The position numbers were made by a program, and so were the translations under genes. A stretch of 64,000 bases of DNA from Pseudomonas sp. WN033 (GTDB taxonomy: Bacteria; Pseudomonadota; Gammaproteobacteria; Pseudomonadales; Pseudomonadaceae): assembly GCA_002287035.1 (NCBI GenBank), contig NSKG01000005.1, positions 62,001-126,000 on the forward strand. Reading direction: 5' to 3'. Below are positions 28,016 through 36,688 of this stretch, piece by piece. The notes below the pieces were generated by a model, which did no database searches, was not told where the DNA came from, and worked only from the letters and a program-made list of their open reading frames with translations. Numbering within the stretch: the stretch's first letter is position 1; each line of letters opens with the position of its first letter.

Positions 28016-28688
28016 TTTGAACTCCTTCGCCTGCTCTTTCTTTCCAATGATTGCTTCGTTCTCCATTGAATGCAACTCTATCTATTTCTGATTCCTTTTG
28101 GGTATCGTGCAATACCGAATAATTTTCTTTTCCTCTATGCTCATCAGGAGTTAGCTCCGCAAGCGGACCATCGCTTTTTTGCCCAATATGATGTAACTCA
28201 ATGGTATCACCTTCTTTGTTGATCGGCGAAAGTCCTGCCTCTGCTCTTTCTTTGTTAGTGCGCCCCATTGAATCCTTTTGATCCCAGTCAATATCGCTTC
28301 TAACCAAACATTTTCTGCCGTTAATCTCCACTTCTTGAAGTCCCGCATCTCTATAAATTCTATATTCTTCGATAGAGCCAATGGCGTCAATTATCTCATC
28401 AGACCAACCGGTTTCATTCTTAATTTGTTGCTTTTCTTCTTCTGAGAGCCCTCTGTTTTCCTCGCTGTTATCACCTTCTTCGGTTTCTGATGGTGTCATA
28501 TTATCCGTTTCAGTAAATGACATGGTCTCGTTTTGAGCCTTCAGTCGTTCAAGCGAAGTGTTTTCAATTATCTCCATGGAAGATCTGAGAGGGGATGACT
28601 CCTTAAAGCTTTTGGCCGCTACTTCCTTGAAAGCGTCTTTTATTGACTCCACCCCTTTGGAGGCAATTGCACTAAGTTGTTCAAGCAT
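28008..28688 (-). CDS. LHH-type (HNH/ENDO VII superfamily) nuclease, probable toxin
   Basis: A 226-residue protein. Residues 1-80 are helical then acidic and low-complexity. From about residue 80 there is the pretoxin-nuclease pattern LSEEEKQQIKNETGWSDEII. RKCLVRSDIDWDQKDSMGRTN follows, and then the catalytic LHH at residues 165-167 (ELHHIGQKSDGPLAEL). His184, His194 and His214 are further metal-ligand candidates. This arrangement is that of LHH nuclease toxins usually found at the C-terminus of large polymorphic toxins. Here it is a free-standing gene with no secretion domain, overlapping the ATPase gene upstream (8 bases) and the SUKH gene downstream. It probably cuts DNA or RNA when unleashed. 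Confidence 0.86.
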   Translation of the reverse strand: MLEQLSAIASKGVESIKDAFKEVAAKSFKESSPLRSSMEIIENTSLERLKAQNETMSFTETDNMTPSETEEGDNSEENRGLSEEEKQQIKNETGWSDEIIDAIGSIEEYRIYRDAGLQEVEINGRKCLVRSDIDWDQKDSMGRTNKERAEAGLSPINKEGDTIELHHIGQKSDGPLAELTPDEHRGKENYSVLHDTQKESEIDRVAFNGERSNHWKERAGEGVQNA

Positions 28689-31600
28689 GGGCGTCCCTCA
28701 TATTGTTTAAAATATTACGCGCTATATTCCGTGTCAGGTCATTATCCATGCATAACAAAAATGAGGAAACTGCACCTTCAACTTCTTCCTGATTAAATTT
28801 AAGATCGTTCTTGTACAAGTGCTGAATAGTCAGATTGGCAATAATGTCGTTTATATAATCACCCGCAACAAATGGCTGCCATAGCAGATTCAAGCTGCCG
28901 ACCAATCGATCTCTACATTCCTTAGTAGGTTTACTTATTGCACTACTAAATATTGCTTTTAAGTCATTCGGCATGGCATTTCTCCGAGCGTAAATGCCCT
29001 TATTTAATAACACCATAACCTGCAAACTGAAGTAATCCTGCAAAAACAAATTATCAACCTTACATTGCACATCACGTACAGTTAACAATTTATTCAATTC
29101 GTTATGAGCTACTCCAATGAGCTGGTTTAAGTCTTCAACTTGTATTGTTAAGAGTGAATTGAAAAATCTGATACACAGCTCTCGCCCCGCGTCGCCAAGC
29201 CATGCATCTATCTGATAGGCCTGATAACTGTGCAAGGATTTATAATTCAACGATGTCATTAACCTTTTGACCTTGTCATCGCTAATAGCATGAGAGTCCA
29301 CATCGCTTAAAACCGAACACTCTACAGGTCTTCCCATTCCTTCCTTGTGGCAAAGGGCATGACCGGTTTTTAACCTGTTAAGGTAGAGTGCATCATAATC
29401 ATCTATGCTAAGAGACCCCGCAAGAAGAGATTGATCGTCTTTTGATACGAGACGATGAACAATTTTGGTGTTTGAATTTTTGATTACATCCGGTGAAATC
29501 TTTGATGGGATTTGTTCAACAACTGCAACTCCCTGCCCCAACGAGCGCATTTCAGCAAGAATGTTACAAAACACTTCAACAGCTTTTCCTTTAGGATTGC
29601 CCATCATCTCACTTGACCGCTCAGTTTCAACATTTTTAAGTAGCCGATGAGCCTCTTCAATAACCATGAAATGCCGTAATCCTTTATTTCCCATTCCTGG
29701 GTTTACTGCCGGATTTTCTTTCTGTCTATATTCACTGATTAGGACAAGGACTAGACCAACAAAAAATGCCTTGTCATCGTCATCAGCCAAACTCTCCATT
29801 TCAAGAATAGTGTTTTTATCTAAGAGCTTGTCCAATGCAAAAAAGTCATGAGTGTTGAACATTAGCCCTTTGGCTCCAACACAAAGGCTCTCAAGGCGGA
29901 CAATGATGGCTGTGCGGATATTATCCCGCAGCTCACCTTTATAATCGAGTTCCGTCTTAATATAGCGGTCCACTTCATCTTTAAGGTCGGTCAGTGTGGG
30001 AAAGCAGTAATAGTGCTCATCAAACTGATATCGGCCCCCATCATAATCCCCATTCTTATCTGTAAAATTAGGGTGGGTGCCTAAAGTCAGGTCCCATCCT
30101 TTCTTTATATATATGGCATGAAGGCATTTTTCGACGATGCTGGGCATTGGGCCATAAAGCGAGAAACTTGCATTAAAGATGGCCTTCAAGTAATCAATAT
30201 GTTCAAGGGGATGCACTCCTTCCTGAATATAGAAGGGGTTGAACCTAATCGGGCTGACAGTTGCATCTCCAATTGTGAATATATTTAAGTTGTCCTTAAA
30301 TACTGCATTAGCCAAAAGCTGCCGGTAATCACGTTTTGCCGACTCCAATACCAAGAAGGGAGTTCCTTCTTTTTGTACAAGATCTTTGAGGATATGCTTA
30401 ACCGTAGTTGTTTTTCCGCTACCCGTTAAACCACAAACAAAAAGATGCTTGTTCAGATCGTTTTTAGATAGATACAGCTTCGTGTCGCGAATCGGGTTTC
30501 CGTGATCTGCAATAGAGCCTAAGATCATTTCAGACTTGCTGCCTATATCTGACAGAGCCAATGTAGGCATTTTCTGTATCTCATATCCGGGAATGGATTC
30601 CACGGGCGGAGAGGAAACTAAAGATAATTCTTCGCTGGTGATATATGAAGCCAGTGACTTTGGAAAAAGAGAGTTCGACGAACTGACTTTAGGAATAAAA
30701 AGAACTTTTTCCTCAAGTGAATCCAAATATATACGTGGGGGAGGTAGCAATTTCCCATTTGGCTTTGATAGTTCACCTGCAAATGTTCCAGCAAGAATAT
30801 CGCTTGATATTTTATCTTGTGTGGCGAAAGTAATTGATGTTTCCCAGTAGCCAGAGCCGAATCCTTGTATCATTCGCTCAATGTATTGATCAGCAATTTT
30901 TTCCAATTCCACGGCATATCCATTCTGCTGCTCAATGGATATTGAACGGGATTGGTTTTCTGAAGAAGTTTCTGTTTTCCCCTTGGATGTACTTTCTGTT
31001 TCTGTCTTTGACCAGTTGTGAGAATAGGTTCCACCGCCACCGACGATACCAATTGGTGTCGGAAAACCTATTCCGGCAGTTGCTCCAACGCTATGCCCAC
31101 TTGTTTTCGAACTCCCCGTTGTTGCTGTTTCAGTTTCGGATACAGACGTTCCATATCCTTTTTGTTCTCCAATCGTCTGTTTGGTTAATACATGCAAGCG
31201 ATCTCTAAGCTGAACCAGCTCACTGAATGAGTGTTGTTTTTCTTCTTCAGATACTGGCCTGGAAATGACAGCAAGTAAATAGTCTCTTCCATAAAGGCTA
31301 CGAGCTACAGATGATAAATTGAATTTTTGCTTACCATCCTCATTTTTAAGTATCGGAACGCCGGTTACCATTCCGCCATATATGCACCCATCAGCAAGAG
31401 ACGAAATATTTACAGCTTCTTCAAGGTTGATTTTTTTGCCCGGCAAAAGGCCGTTTACAATTGACTCGAATAACTCAGGTCTATTTTCTGAGGCAGAGTC
31501 ACTTTTAAAACCAAGAAAAACACTACTCCTGCCATTTTTGCAGCTAAGAGCAAGGAGAACCGATAGTCCAGAATGACTGGCGGCAGCCAGAATGTTTTGG

Positions 31601-31824
31601 AATCGTTCATTGATGAAGTTAGGAATATCGTCGCAATCTGAATTAACGGATATCTCATTTAGCGGAAACATGTAATAGCTGTCCAAATAGCTCTTTGGAT
31701 TCTGCTCTGTTTGCACTTTCAATATGTCTGCTCTGCCCGACTGCCACCAAGGGACAAGCTTTTGGGATGCTTCAATAATGGTTCTGCTATTTATTTCATC
31801 AGCAGAAAGGGCTATATCGTTCAT
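28681..31824 (-). CDS. Large HerA/DUF87-type ATPase (1047 residues)
   Basis: The first 220 residues are a domain I do not recognise. Residues about 225-310 are very rich in Ser, Thr and Gly (TSVSETETATTGSSKTSGHS, then VGGGGTYSHNW). The P-loop ATPase spans roughly 440-850. Walker A is CGLTGSGKTTTVK near residue 468 and Walker B with catalytic Glu is MVIEEAHRLL near 720. A glutamine sensor region QIPSKISPDVIKNSNTKIVHR follows, which is typical of HerA, DUF87 and VirB4-like hexameric motors. The last 190 residues form a helical C-terminal domain. HerA proteins in defence systems are usually about 600 residues, so this one is much longer. The start overlaps the preceding stop as TAATG. Confidence 0.85.
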   Translation of the reverse strand: MNDIALSADEINSRTIIEASQKLVPWWQSGRADILKVQTEQNPKSYLDSYYMFPLNEISVNSDCDDIPNFINERFQNILAAASHSGLSVLLALSCKNGRSSVFLGFKSDSASENRPELFESIVNGLLPGKKINLEEAVNISSLADGCIYGGMVTGVPILKNEDGKQKFNLSSVARSLYGRDYLLAVISRPVSEEEKQHSFSELVQLRDRLHVLTKQTIGEQKGYGTSVSETETATTGSSKTSGHSVGATAGIGFPTPIGIVGGGGTYSHNWSKTETESTSKGKTETSSENQSRSISIEQQNGYAVELEKIADQYIERMIQGFGSGYWETSITFATQDKISSDILAGTFAGELSKPNGKLLPPPRIYLDSLEEKVLFIPKVSSSNSLFPKSLASYITSEELSLVSSPPVESIPGYEIQKMPTLALSDIGSKSEMILGSIADHGNPIRDTKLYLSKNDLNKHLFVCGLTGSGKTTTVKHILKDLVQKEGTPFLVLESAKRDYRQLLANAVFKDNLNIFTIGDATVSPIRFNPFYIQEGVHPLEHIDYLKAIFNASFSLYGPMPSIVEKCLHAIYIKKGWDLTLGTHPNFTDKNGDYDGGRYQFDEHYYCFPTLTDLKDEVDRYIKTELDYKGELRDNIRTAIIVRLESLCVGAKGLMFNTHDFFALDKLLDKNTILEMESLADDDDKAFFVGLVLVLISEYRQKENPAVNPGMGNKGLRHFMVIEEAHRLLKNVETERSSEMMGNPKGKAVEVFCNILAEMRSLGQGVAVVEQIPSKISPDVIKNSNTKIVHRLVSKDDQSLLAGSLSIDDYDALYLNRLKTGHALCHKEGMGRPVECSVLSDVDSHAISDDKVKRLMTSLNYKSLHSYQAYQIDAWLGDAGRELCIRFFNSLLTIQVEDLNQLIGVAHNELNKLLTVRDVQCKVDNLFLQDYFSLQVMVLLNKGIYARRNAMPNDLKAIFSSAISKPTKECRDRLVGSLNLLWQPFVAGDYINDIIANLTIQHLYKNDLKFNQEEVEGAVSSFLLCMDNDLTRNIARNILNNMRDAHA

Positions 31825-32477
31825 TATTTCCCCTCCGCTTCAAAACCATTATCCGAGCAAAACTTGTGAAAATCATCATTAAAGCTTTTTTCCACTTTAG
31901 ACAGCCATGCCAATACTTGCTCTTGAGATTCTTTCAAATACTCATCAATGTCTAATTTTGTAATCTCACGAGCTTTGGGAGAGGCTTTGTCAAAGGCGAG
32001 CTTGAATGCAAAAACGGAAAGAAGGACGGTAACGATACCAGCAACAATGGATCCTACAATACTAGGAGCCAAGGCAATAGTAATGCCCGTTCCGACAACA
32101 AACGTAATACCTGACGCTATTAAGCCTTGTGTCAACCTGGGGTCCGATGTGTACTTTACGACATCCGGTTCCAGAGAAAGCTTGTTCTCCAGCTGTATCG
32201 ACCATTCGTGAATTCGTTTTCGGAAATCTGCATCAAAAAAGGCATTTTGCAATTTTACATCGCCGCTCTCAATTTTTTTACGAGCATCTTCCATCAAATA
32301 ATTCAGCAGTGTATCCAGAAGAACTTCCGACTTATAAATAACCTCTTTGGGAACATGTGTCTGCAAGAACTGTTTGGTTTCAGACACATTAAAATCGGCA
32401 TTAAAATGGGTCTGCAGCGACTCCTTGAGACTTGAAAACTCATCAGTGACATCAAGTTTAATTTTTTGGCTAATCAT
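31824..32477 (-). CDS. Two-helix membrane protein partnered with the dynamin-like GTPase
   Basis: A 217-residue protein from the ATG at 32477, which overlaps the dynamin stop as ATGA and has GGAGGATCTAAT upstream. Residues 1-110 are amphipathic helices. Two adjacent hydrophobic segments follow at about 118-138 and 142-160 (GLIASGITFVVGTGITIAL and SIVGSIVAGIVTVLLSVFAF), and then a charged helical tail. It has no recognised family. The overlap with the GTPase gene suggests both proteins act together at the membrane, in the way that many bacterial dynamin-like proteins have paired partners. Its stop TAA shares bases with the ATPase start. Confidence 0.75.
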   Translation of the reverse strand: MISQKIKLDVTDEFSSLKESLQTHFNADFNVSETKQFLQTHVPKEVIYKSEVLLDTLLNYLMEDARKKIESGDVKLQNAFFDADFRKRIHEWSIQLENKLSLEPDVVKYTSDPRLTQGLIASGITFVVGTGITIALAPSIVGSIVAGIVTVLLSVFAFKLAFDKASPKAREITKLDIDEYLKESQEQVLAWLSKVEKSFNDDFHKFCSDNGFEAEGK

Positions 32478-34465
32478 ATTAGATCCTCCAACACTTCGAT
32501 GCATCGTGACTTCTCCGGCTGAATGGCCTTTTTTTTTCCGTTCAACTCATCAATTTCGGAAATTATCTCAGCATTTGATTGTTTTTTACTCTTCTCTTTT
32601 TCAAGAGCTTGCTTTCTGTCGCCAATAACCGACCTCATCTCTTTTTCAAAAAGATCTAGATAATTATTTAGAACCTCTTTTGACTTGTTTGGCAGGTCAT
32701 TGACTATTTTGTAAAACTCCTCATTACACTTCGTTTTGTACTCGCCGAGGAATTTTTCGCTATCAAACACCTTTTTTGTCCCAGCATATCGCGTATGCTT
32801 TGTTTCAACCAGCCAAAGGGTATACCAGTGTCTTTCGTAATAGGTTTCATACTGGTCTTCTTCTTTATACGCACTTTTTTTTGCTTTTTGCTCCAAAGCC
32901 TTCAGGTCAACTTTTGGAATCGAAATCTGGTGTTCAGCACTAACAGCTTTACCTATTTTCTCGAGAGTATCACCGAGCTTTTGTGTCAACTCTTTTGAAA
33001 ACTCATCTACTTTTTCCTGAACCGCATCCAGTCCATCTACCGTATTTTTTCGTGTGCTTTCTATGCTATCACTTCCTGTTATGAGCTCTGGATACTTCAC
33101 TTTAAGGGAATCTATATCTTGCTGCCACGACGAGTGTCGTCCCGAGTAGTTGACTTTTAATTCTTCCTTGGTTTGCTTCGTAAGTAACTCATATTTCTCA
33201 AGAGCCTTGTTTATACGGTTTATTTCTTCTTCAAACTCCTGTGGATTTCTCTTTTTCTTCTCCAGCAGGTCAGCACTCTCTGCATATTGAATTTCCTGCT
33301 CCGCATACCCCATTTTTATCTGCTCCAAAATCTCTTGAAGCTGAAGGTTGGGCGCTTTCATGGAAAATTCATCAATTGCATGAAACATCTTTTCAAACCG
33401 AGAGCCTCTTTCTAACTGAGTAGATAAATCAGTCCCTTCACGTTTTGCTTTTTTTTCAAATTTAGCTAGAAAGTCTTCTTTTTGCTCTGAGTTTTTTTCG
33501 ATCTCCTCTTGGCTTTTTCCGCCATTTAACTCTGTCAAAATTATCTGAGCCAAGCTATCGACAACCAAAATGCGATTTTCAGGAATGATGTCTTTATATA
33601 GGCGTCCAGCTTCTGCATGCAGGCGCTCAACTTCATCATTGGAGTATAATCCTGCATGAGTTAACACCAGAAAAAGCGTTTCTTTGCTGCGATTTGATAT
33701 AACCGAGTTAACAAACTTTCTAAATGATTCCGACTCAATTGGTTTGATCGGATGCACAAACAGAATTGCATTGGCTTCTTCAAAGAAACGAAATGATACG
33801 TCCTGAACTCCTCCAGTCGCATTGACACCTGGACTGTCAACAATGCGAAGCTCATCAAATTCCCACTTCAATGGATAGCCAAACTCTATTTCAACCGGAA
33901 TTTTATCCGTTGTTCTTTCTGAAATATACTGAGTAACAACATCCTGTTTCCCCTGAAGATGTTCACCAGACTGCTGTTCAAGCTGCTTTATAAAAGTATC
34001 ATTCACGGCTAAATTGCCGTCACTTTCAATGATGCAATCATCTATTAACGTTGTCGGTATATGACGGTACTCGTCATGAATTTTACATATTTCATGCAGC
34101 CGTTCATTTGCTTCATCAATATCCGGAGTTGACAGGTCATCATATAGGCTTTCTTCGTGTCCATCGGCAAATTTAACCTTCAAAAATGAGGTGTCAGACT
34201 TGAATATTTCAACAATTGCGCTTGATGCTTGAAGCACATCAGATGGAAGAATTTCTGCCCCGAGTAAGGCGTTAAGAAAGGTCGATTTCCCCGCCTTCAC
34301 TTCCCCCGCTACGGCCAAAGTGAACTTGCCATTTTTTAATGACCTCACCCGGCTTTCAAGAAATTTGGCATCTACACCATCATCAGTGTTTCCCCTTTTT
34401 TCTAGATACCTGTGAAATAGGTCAATCACATTAAATTTATGAGCCTTGTATTGCTTACCTATCAT
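32474..34465 (-). CDS. Dynamin-like GTPase
   Basis: A 663-residue large GTPase. G1 is GEVKAGKSTFLNALLG (about residues 54-69), G2 may be the Thr near residue 118, G3 is DSPG near 211, and G4 is the non-standard LTHAGL near 262. Residues about 320-540 are long charged helices. There is no clear membrane paddle or transmembrane helix, so the downstream two-helix protein may supply membrane binding. Bacterial dynamins of this type remodel membranes, and some protect against phage or drive vesicle release. AAGGAATACGAA precedes the ATG, only about 29 bases inside the cassette border at 34494. There is therefore no room for its own promoter. It is the first gene of the operon. Confidence 0.9.
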   Translation of the reverse strand: MIGKQYKAHKFNVIDLFHRYLEKRGNTDDGVDAKFLESRVRSLKNGKFTLAVAGEVKAGKSTFLNALLGAEILPSDVLQASSAIVEIFKSDTSFLKVKFADGHEESLYDDLSTPDIDEANERLHEICKIHDEYRHIPTTLIDDCIIESDGNLAVNDTFIKQLEQQSGEHLQGKQDVVTQYISERTTDKIPVEIEFGYPLKWEFDELRIVDSPGVNATGGVQDVSFRFFEEANAILFVHPIKPIESESFRKFVNSVISNRSKETLFLVLTHAGLYSNDEVERLHAEAGRLYKDIIPENRILVVDSLAQIILTELNGGKSQEEIEKNSEQKEDFLAKFEKKAKREGTDLSTQLERGSRFEKMFHAIDEFSMKAPNLQLQEILEQIKMGYAEQEIQYAESADLLEKKKRNPQEFEEEINRINKALEKYELLTKQTKEELKVNYSGRHSSWQQDIDSLKVKYPELITGSDSIESTRKNTVDGLDAVQEKVDEFSKELTQKLGDTLEKIGKAVSAEHQISIPKVDLKALEQKAKKSAYKEEDQYETYYERHWYTLWLVETKHTRYAGTKKVFDSEKFLGEYKTKCNEEFYKIVNDLPNKSKEVLNNYLDLFEKEMRSVIGDRKQALEKEKSKKQSNAEIISEIDELNGKKKAIQPEKSRCIEVLEDLI

Positions 34466-34488
34466 TTCGTATTCCTTTGTCTTTTTGC

Positions 34489-34566
34489 AGCTAACGCCCG
34501 CAATAAACGGCGTGAGGAACGAGCGTCCGGCGACCGAAGGGAGCGAATTTAATTGCTTTGTTAGAA
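34489..34566 (-). other. attC site 5 (start border of the 7-kb cassette)
   Basis: On minus: TTCTAACAAAGCAATTAAAT (34566 downward) to ATTGCGGGCGTTAGCT (34489), with CCGGACGCTCG-type inner arms. It differs from attC site 6 by very few bases across 78, mostly one G/C change near the centre and at the outer core. Confidence 0.92.
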
Positions 34567-34570
34567 GCCA

Positions 34571-35521
34571 TTAGCCACCCACCTTGTTGTACGCCATAGC
34601 AATAAACTCTTTAACTTGCTCAAACTCAGTTTCAGATGACACGGTGAATTCAACATCGCCGGTACCATAATGACCGATTGAGGTAACATCTCGGTAGTTT
34701 GGTGTACCATCAGGAATATCCGAAGGTTTCAGTTTGAGGAACAGTTTTATGTTCTTGCCTTTGACTTCCAAGCACGCAATATTCTGGGAGATTTTATAGG
34801 CGACATAAAACTTTTTCGGCACTTCTTCAATAGACTCATCCAAGCCGAGAATGAACTCACGGATCGTTGCTGTTAACTCCCGAATATCCTCACTTTTGCC
34901 TTCAAGTCTTTCATCAAATGTATAGGTCGCGGTAGCGCGAGTAAGGGCTGCTTTCTTACCTGCTTCGACCATAACAGGGTTTTTGTATCCGTTTTCCGTT
35001 GGCATGGTCGTGACAGAGGAAGCCGCTGACCTTGAAGAGTGGAAAACCTCCTCAAGATATATTGAGTCGTTGGAGAACAAGCGATATTTCCATAATTCGA
35101 TATTTGCACCCATGACTTGCACAGCGTGCAAGTCATACTTTTTATAGTTGGGAGCTATACAGATCACCCTGACATCTGACCAATCAACTTTGACACCACT
35201 ACCAAGCCGCTTTTGTACCGCAATCTCGAAATCACCTTTGTGATCTTGAATCCAGTGCAGATAGAAGAGGCTCTGGTTGATAAGCTCAGATGACTCGACT
35301 TTCTTGTATTCGATGATGACAGGATTATCTTCTTCCGACAAAGCAAGGCTATCAATTCGGCCAGCATGCTGGGCGCCTGTTGAGAACTCACTGGCAACAA
35401 ACCGGCAATTGAAAACTGTTTCGAGATTCTTCTCAATCAGCGTTTGCAAATCCTTTTCCAGGGCAAAGTTTTTCTGCTCCACGGCAGACAACTTATCCCC
35501 TGAAATATCAAATATCGGCAC
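34571..35521 (-). CDS. PD-(D/E)XK/DUF5655-type cassette protein, copy 1
   Basis: A 316-residue protein with GTG start at 35521 (GGAG ten bases upstream). Residues 20-110 fit a PD-(D/E)XK nuclease-like fold: Asp57 in GRIDSL and Glu71-x-Lys73 in IIEYKK. The linker around residues 165-215 is Ser/Thr/Ala-rich. The C-terminal 110 residues (FYVAYKISQNIACLEVKGKN, then HYGTGDVEF) match the DUF5655 pattern. Older databases call this group a predicted transport protein, which I think is wrong given the nuclease core. It is 97.8% identical (seven residue changes) to the next cassette's protein. A nuclease or nucleic-acid binding role is inferred. Confidence 0.85.
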   Translation of the reverse strand: MPIFDISGDKLSAVEQKNFALEKDLQTLIEKNLETVFNCRFVASEFSTGAQHAGRIDSLALSEEDNPVIIEYKKVESSELINQSLFYLHWIQDHKGDFEIAVQKRLGSGVKVDWSDVRVICIAPNYKKYDLHAVQVMGANIELWKYRLFSNDSIYLEEVFHSSRSAASSVTTMPTENGYKNPVMVEAGKKAALTRATATYTFDERLEGKSEDIRELTATIREFILGLDESIEEVPKKFYVAYKISQNIACLEVKGKNIKLFLKLKPSDIPDGTPNYRDVTSIGHYGTGDVEFTVSSETEFEQVKEFIAMAYNKVGG

Positions 35522-35549
35522 TTGATGATTACTCCGTAGTTTCTTTGGC

Positions 35550-35627
35550 TTCTAACGCCCGCAATAAACGGCGCGAGGAACGAGCGTCCGGCGACCGAAG
35601 GGAGCGAATTTAATTGCTTTGTTAGAA
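35550..35627 (-). other. attC site 6
   Basis: On minus: TTCTAACAAAGCAATTAAAT (35627 downward) to ATTGCGGGCGTTAGAA (35550). Its start lies exactly 1061 bases from attC site 5; gene and attC were duplicated as one unit. Confidence 0.92.
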
Positions 35628-35631
35628 GCCA

Positions 35632-36582
35632 TTAGCCACCGACCTTGTTGTACGCCATGGAAATAAACTCTTTAACTTGCTCAAACTCAGATTCGGATGA
35701 TACGGTGAACTCAACATCACCAGTACCATAATGACCAATTGAAGTTACATCCCGGTAGTTTGGCGTCCCATCAGGGATATCCGAAGGTTTCAGTTTAAGA
35801 AACAGTTTTATGTTCTTACCTTTGACTTCCAAGCAGGCAATATTCTGGGAGATTTTGTAGGCGACATAGAACTTTTTCGGCACTTCTTCAATAGACTCAT
35901 CCAAGCCAAGTATGAACTCACGGATCGTGGCAGTTAACTCCCGAATATCTTCACTTTTGCCGTCAAGTCTTTCATCAAATGTATAGGTCGCAGTGGCGCG
36001 AGTTAGGGCTGCCTTCTTACCTGCCTCGACCATAACAGGGTTTTTGTATCCGTTCTCGGTTGTCATGGTTGCGACAGAGGACGCCGCTGACTTTGAAGAG
36101 TGGAAAACCTCCTCAAGATATATTGAGTCGTTGGAGAACAAGCGATATTTCCACAACTCGATATTTGCACCCATTACTTGCACGGCATGCAAATCATACT
36201 TTTTATAGTTGGGAGCTATACAGATTACCCTGACATCTGACCAATCAACCTTGACACTACTACCAAGCCGCTTTTGTACCGCAATCTCGAAATCACCTTT
36301 GTGATCTTGAATCCAGTGCAGATAGAAGAGGCTCTGGTTGATAAGCTCAGATGACTCGACTTTCTTATATTCGATAATGACGGGATTATCTTCTTCAGAC
36401 AAAGCCAGGCTATCAATTCGACCGGCGTGCTGGGCACCCGTTGAAAATTCGCTGGCAACAAACCGGCAATTGAAAACGGTTTCGAGGTTCTTCTCAATCA
36501 GCGTTTGCAAGTCCTTTTCCAGGGCGAAGTTCTTCTGCTCTACGGCAGATAGCTTATCCCCTGAAATATCGAATATCGGCAC
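35632..36582 (-). CDS. PD-(D/E)XK/DUF5655-type cassette protein, copy 2
   Basis: A 316-residue protein with GTG start, nearly the same as the gene at 34571-35521. The differences I see are G109S, R165K, T172A, P175T, E207D, a Thr-to-Ser in the last strand and an Ala-to-Ser near residue 310 (positions approximate). The catalytic candidates Asp57, Glu71 and Lys73 are kept in both. Copy length and reading frame have no indel, so both are probably functional. Many silent changes exist, which points to an older duplication or to two cassettes captured from a gene family rather than a very recent copying event. Confidence 0.85.
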   Translation of the reverse strand: MPIFDISGDKLSAVEQKNFALEKDLQTLIEKNLETVFNCRFVASEFSTGAQHAGRIDSLALSEEDNPVIIEYKKVESSELINQSLFYLHWIQDHKGDFEIAVQKRLGSSVKVDWSDVRVICIAPNYKKYDLHAVQVMGANIELWKYRLFSNDSIYLEEVFHSSKSAASSVATMTTENGYKNPVMVEAGKKAALTRATATYTFDERLDGKSEDIRELTATIREFILGLDESIEEVPKKFYVAYKISQNIACLEVKGKNIKLFLKLKPSDIPDGTPNYRDVTSIGHYGTGDVEFTVSSESEFEQVKEFISMAYNKVGG

Positions 36583-36610
36583 TTGATGATTACTCCGTAA
36601 TTTCTGTGGC

Positions 36611-36688
36611 TTCTAACGCCAAGCACAGCGGCGGCCCGTCAGGGACGTCCGGCGGCCACCGGCCGCGTACTGCTGCGCCTTGTTAAGA
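36611..36688 (-). other. attC site 7
   Basis: On minus: TCTTAACAAGGCGCAGCAGT (36688 downward) to GTGCTTGGCGTTAGAA (36611). GCGCAGCAGTACGC pairs imperfectly with the GC-rich opposite arm (CGCCGCTGTGC). The stop codon of the zinc-ribbon gene lies inside the inverse core, as is usual. Confidence 0.88.
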
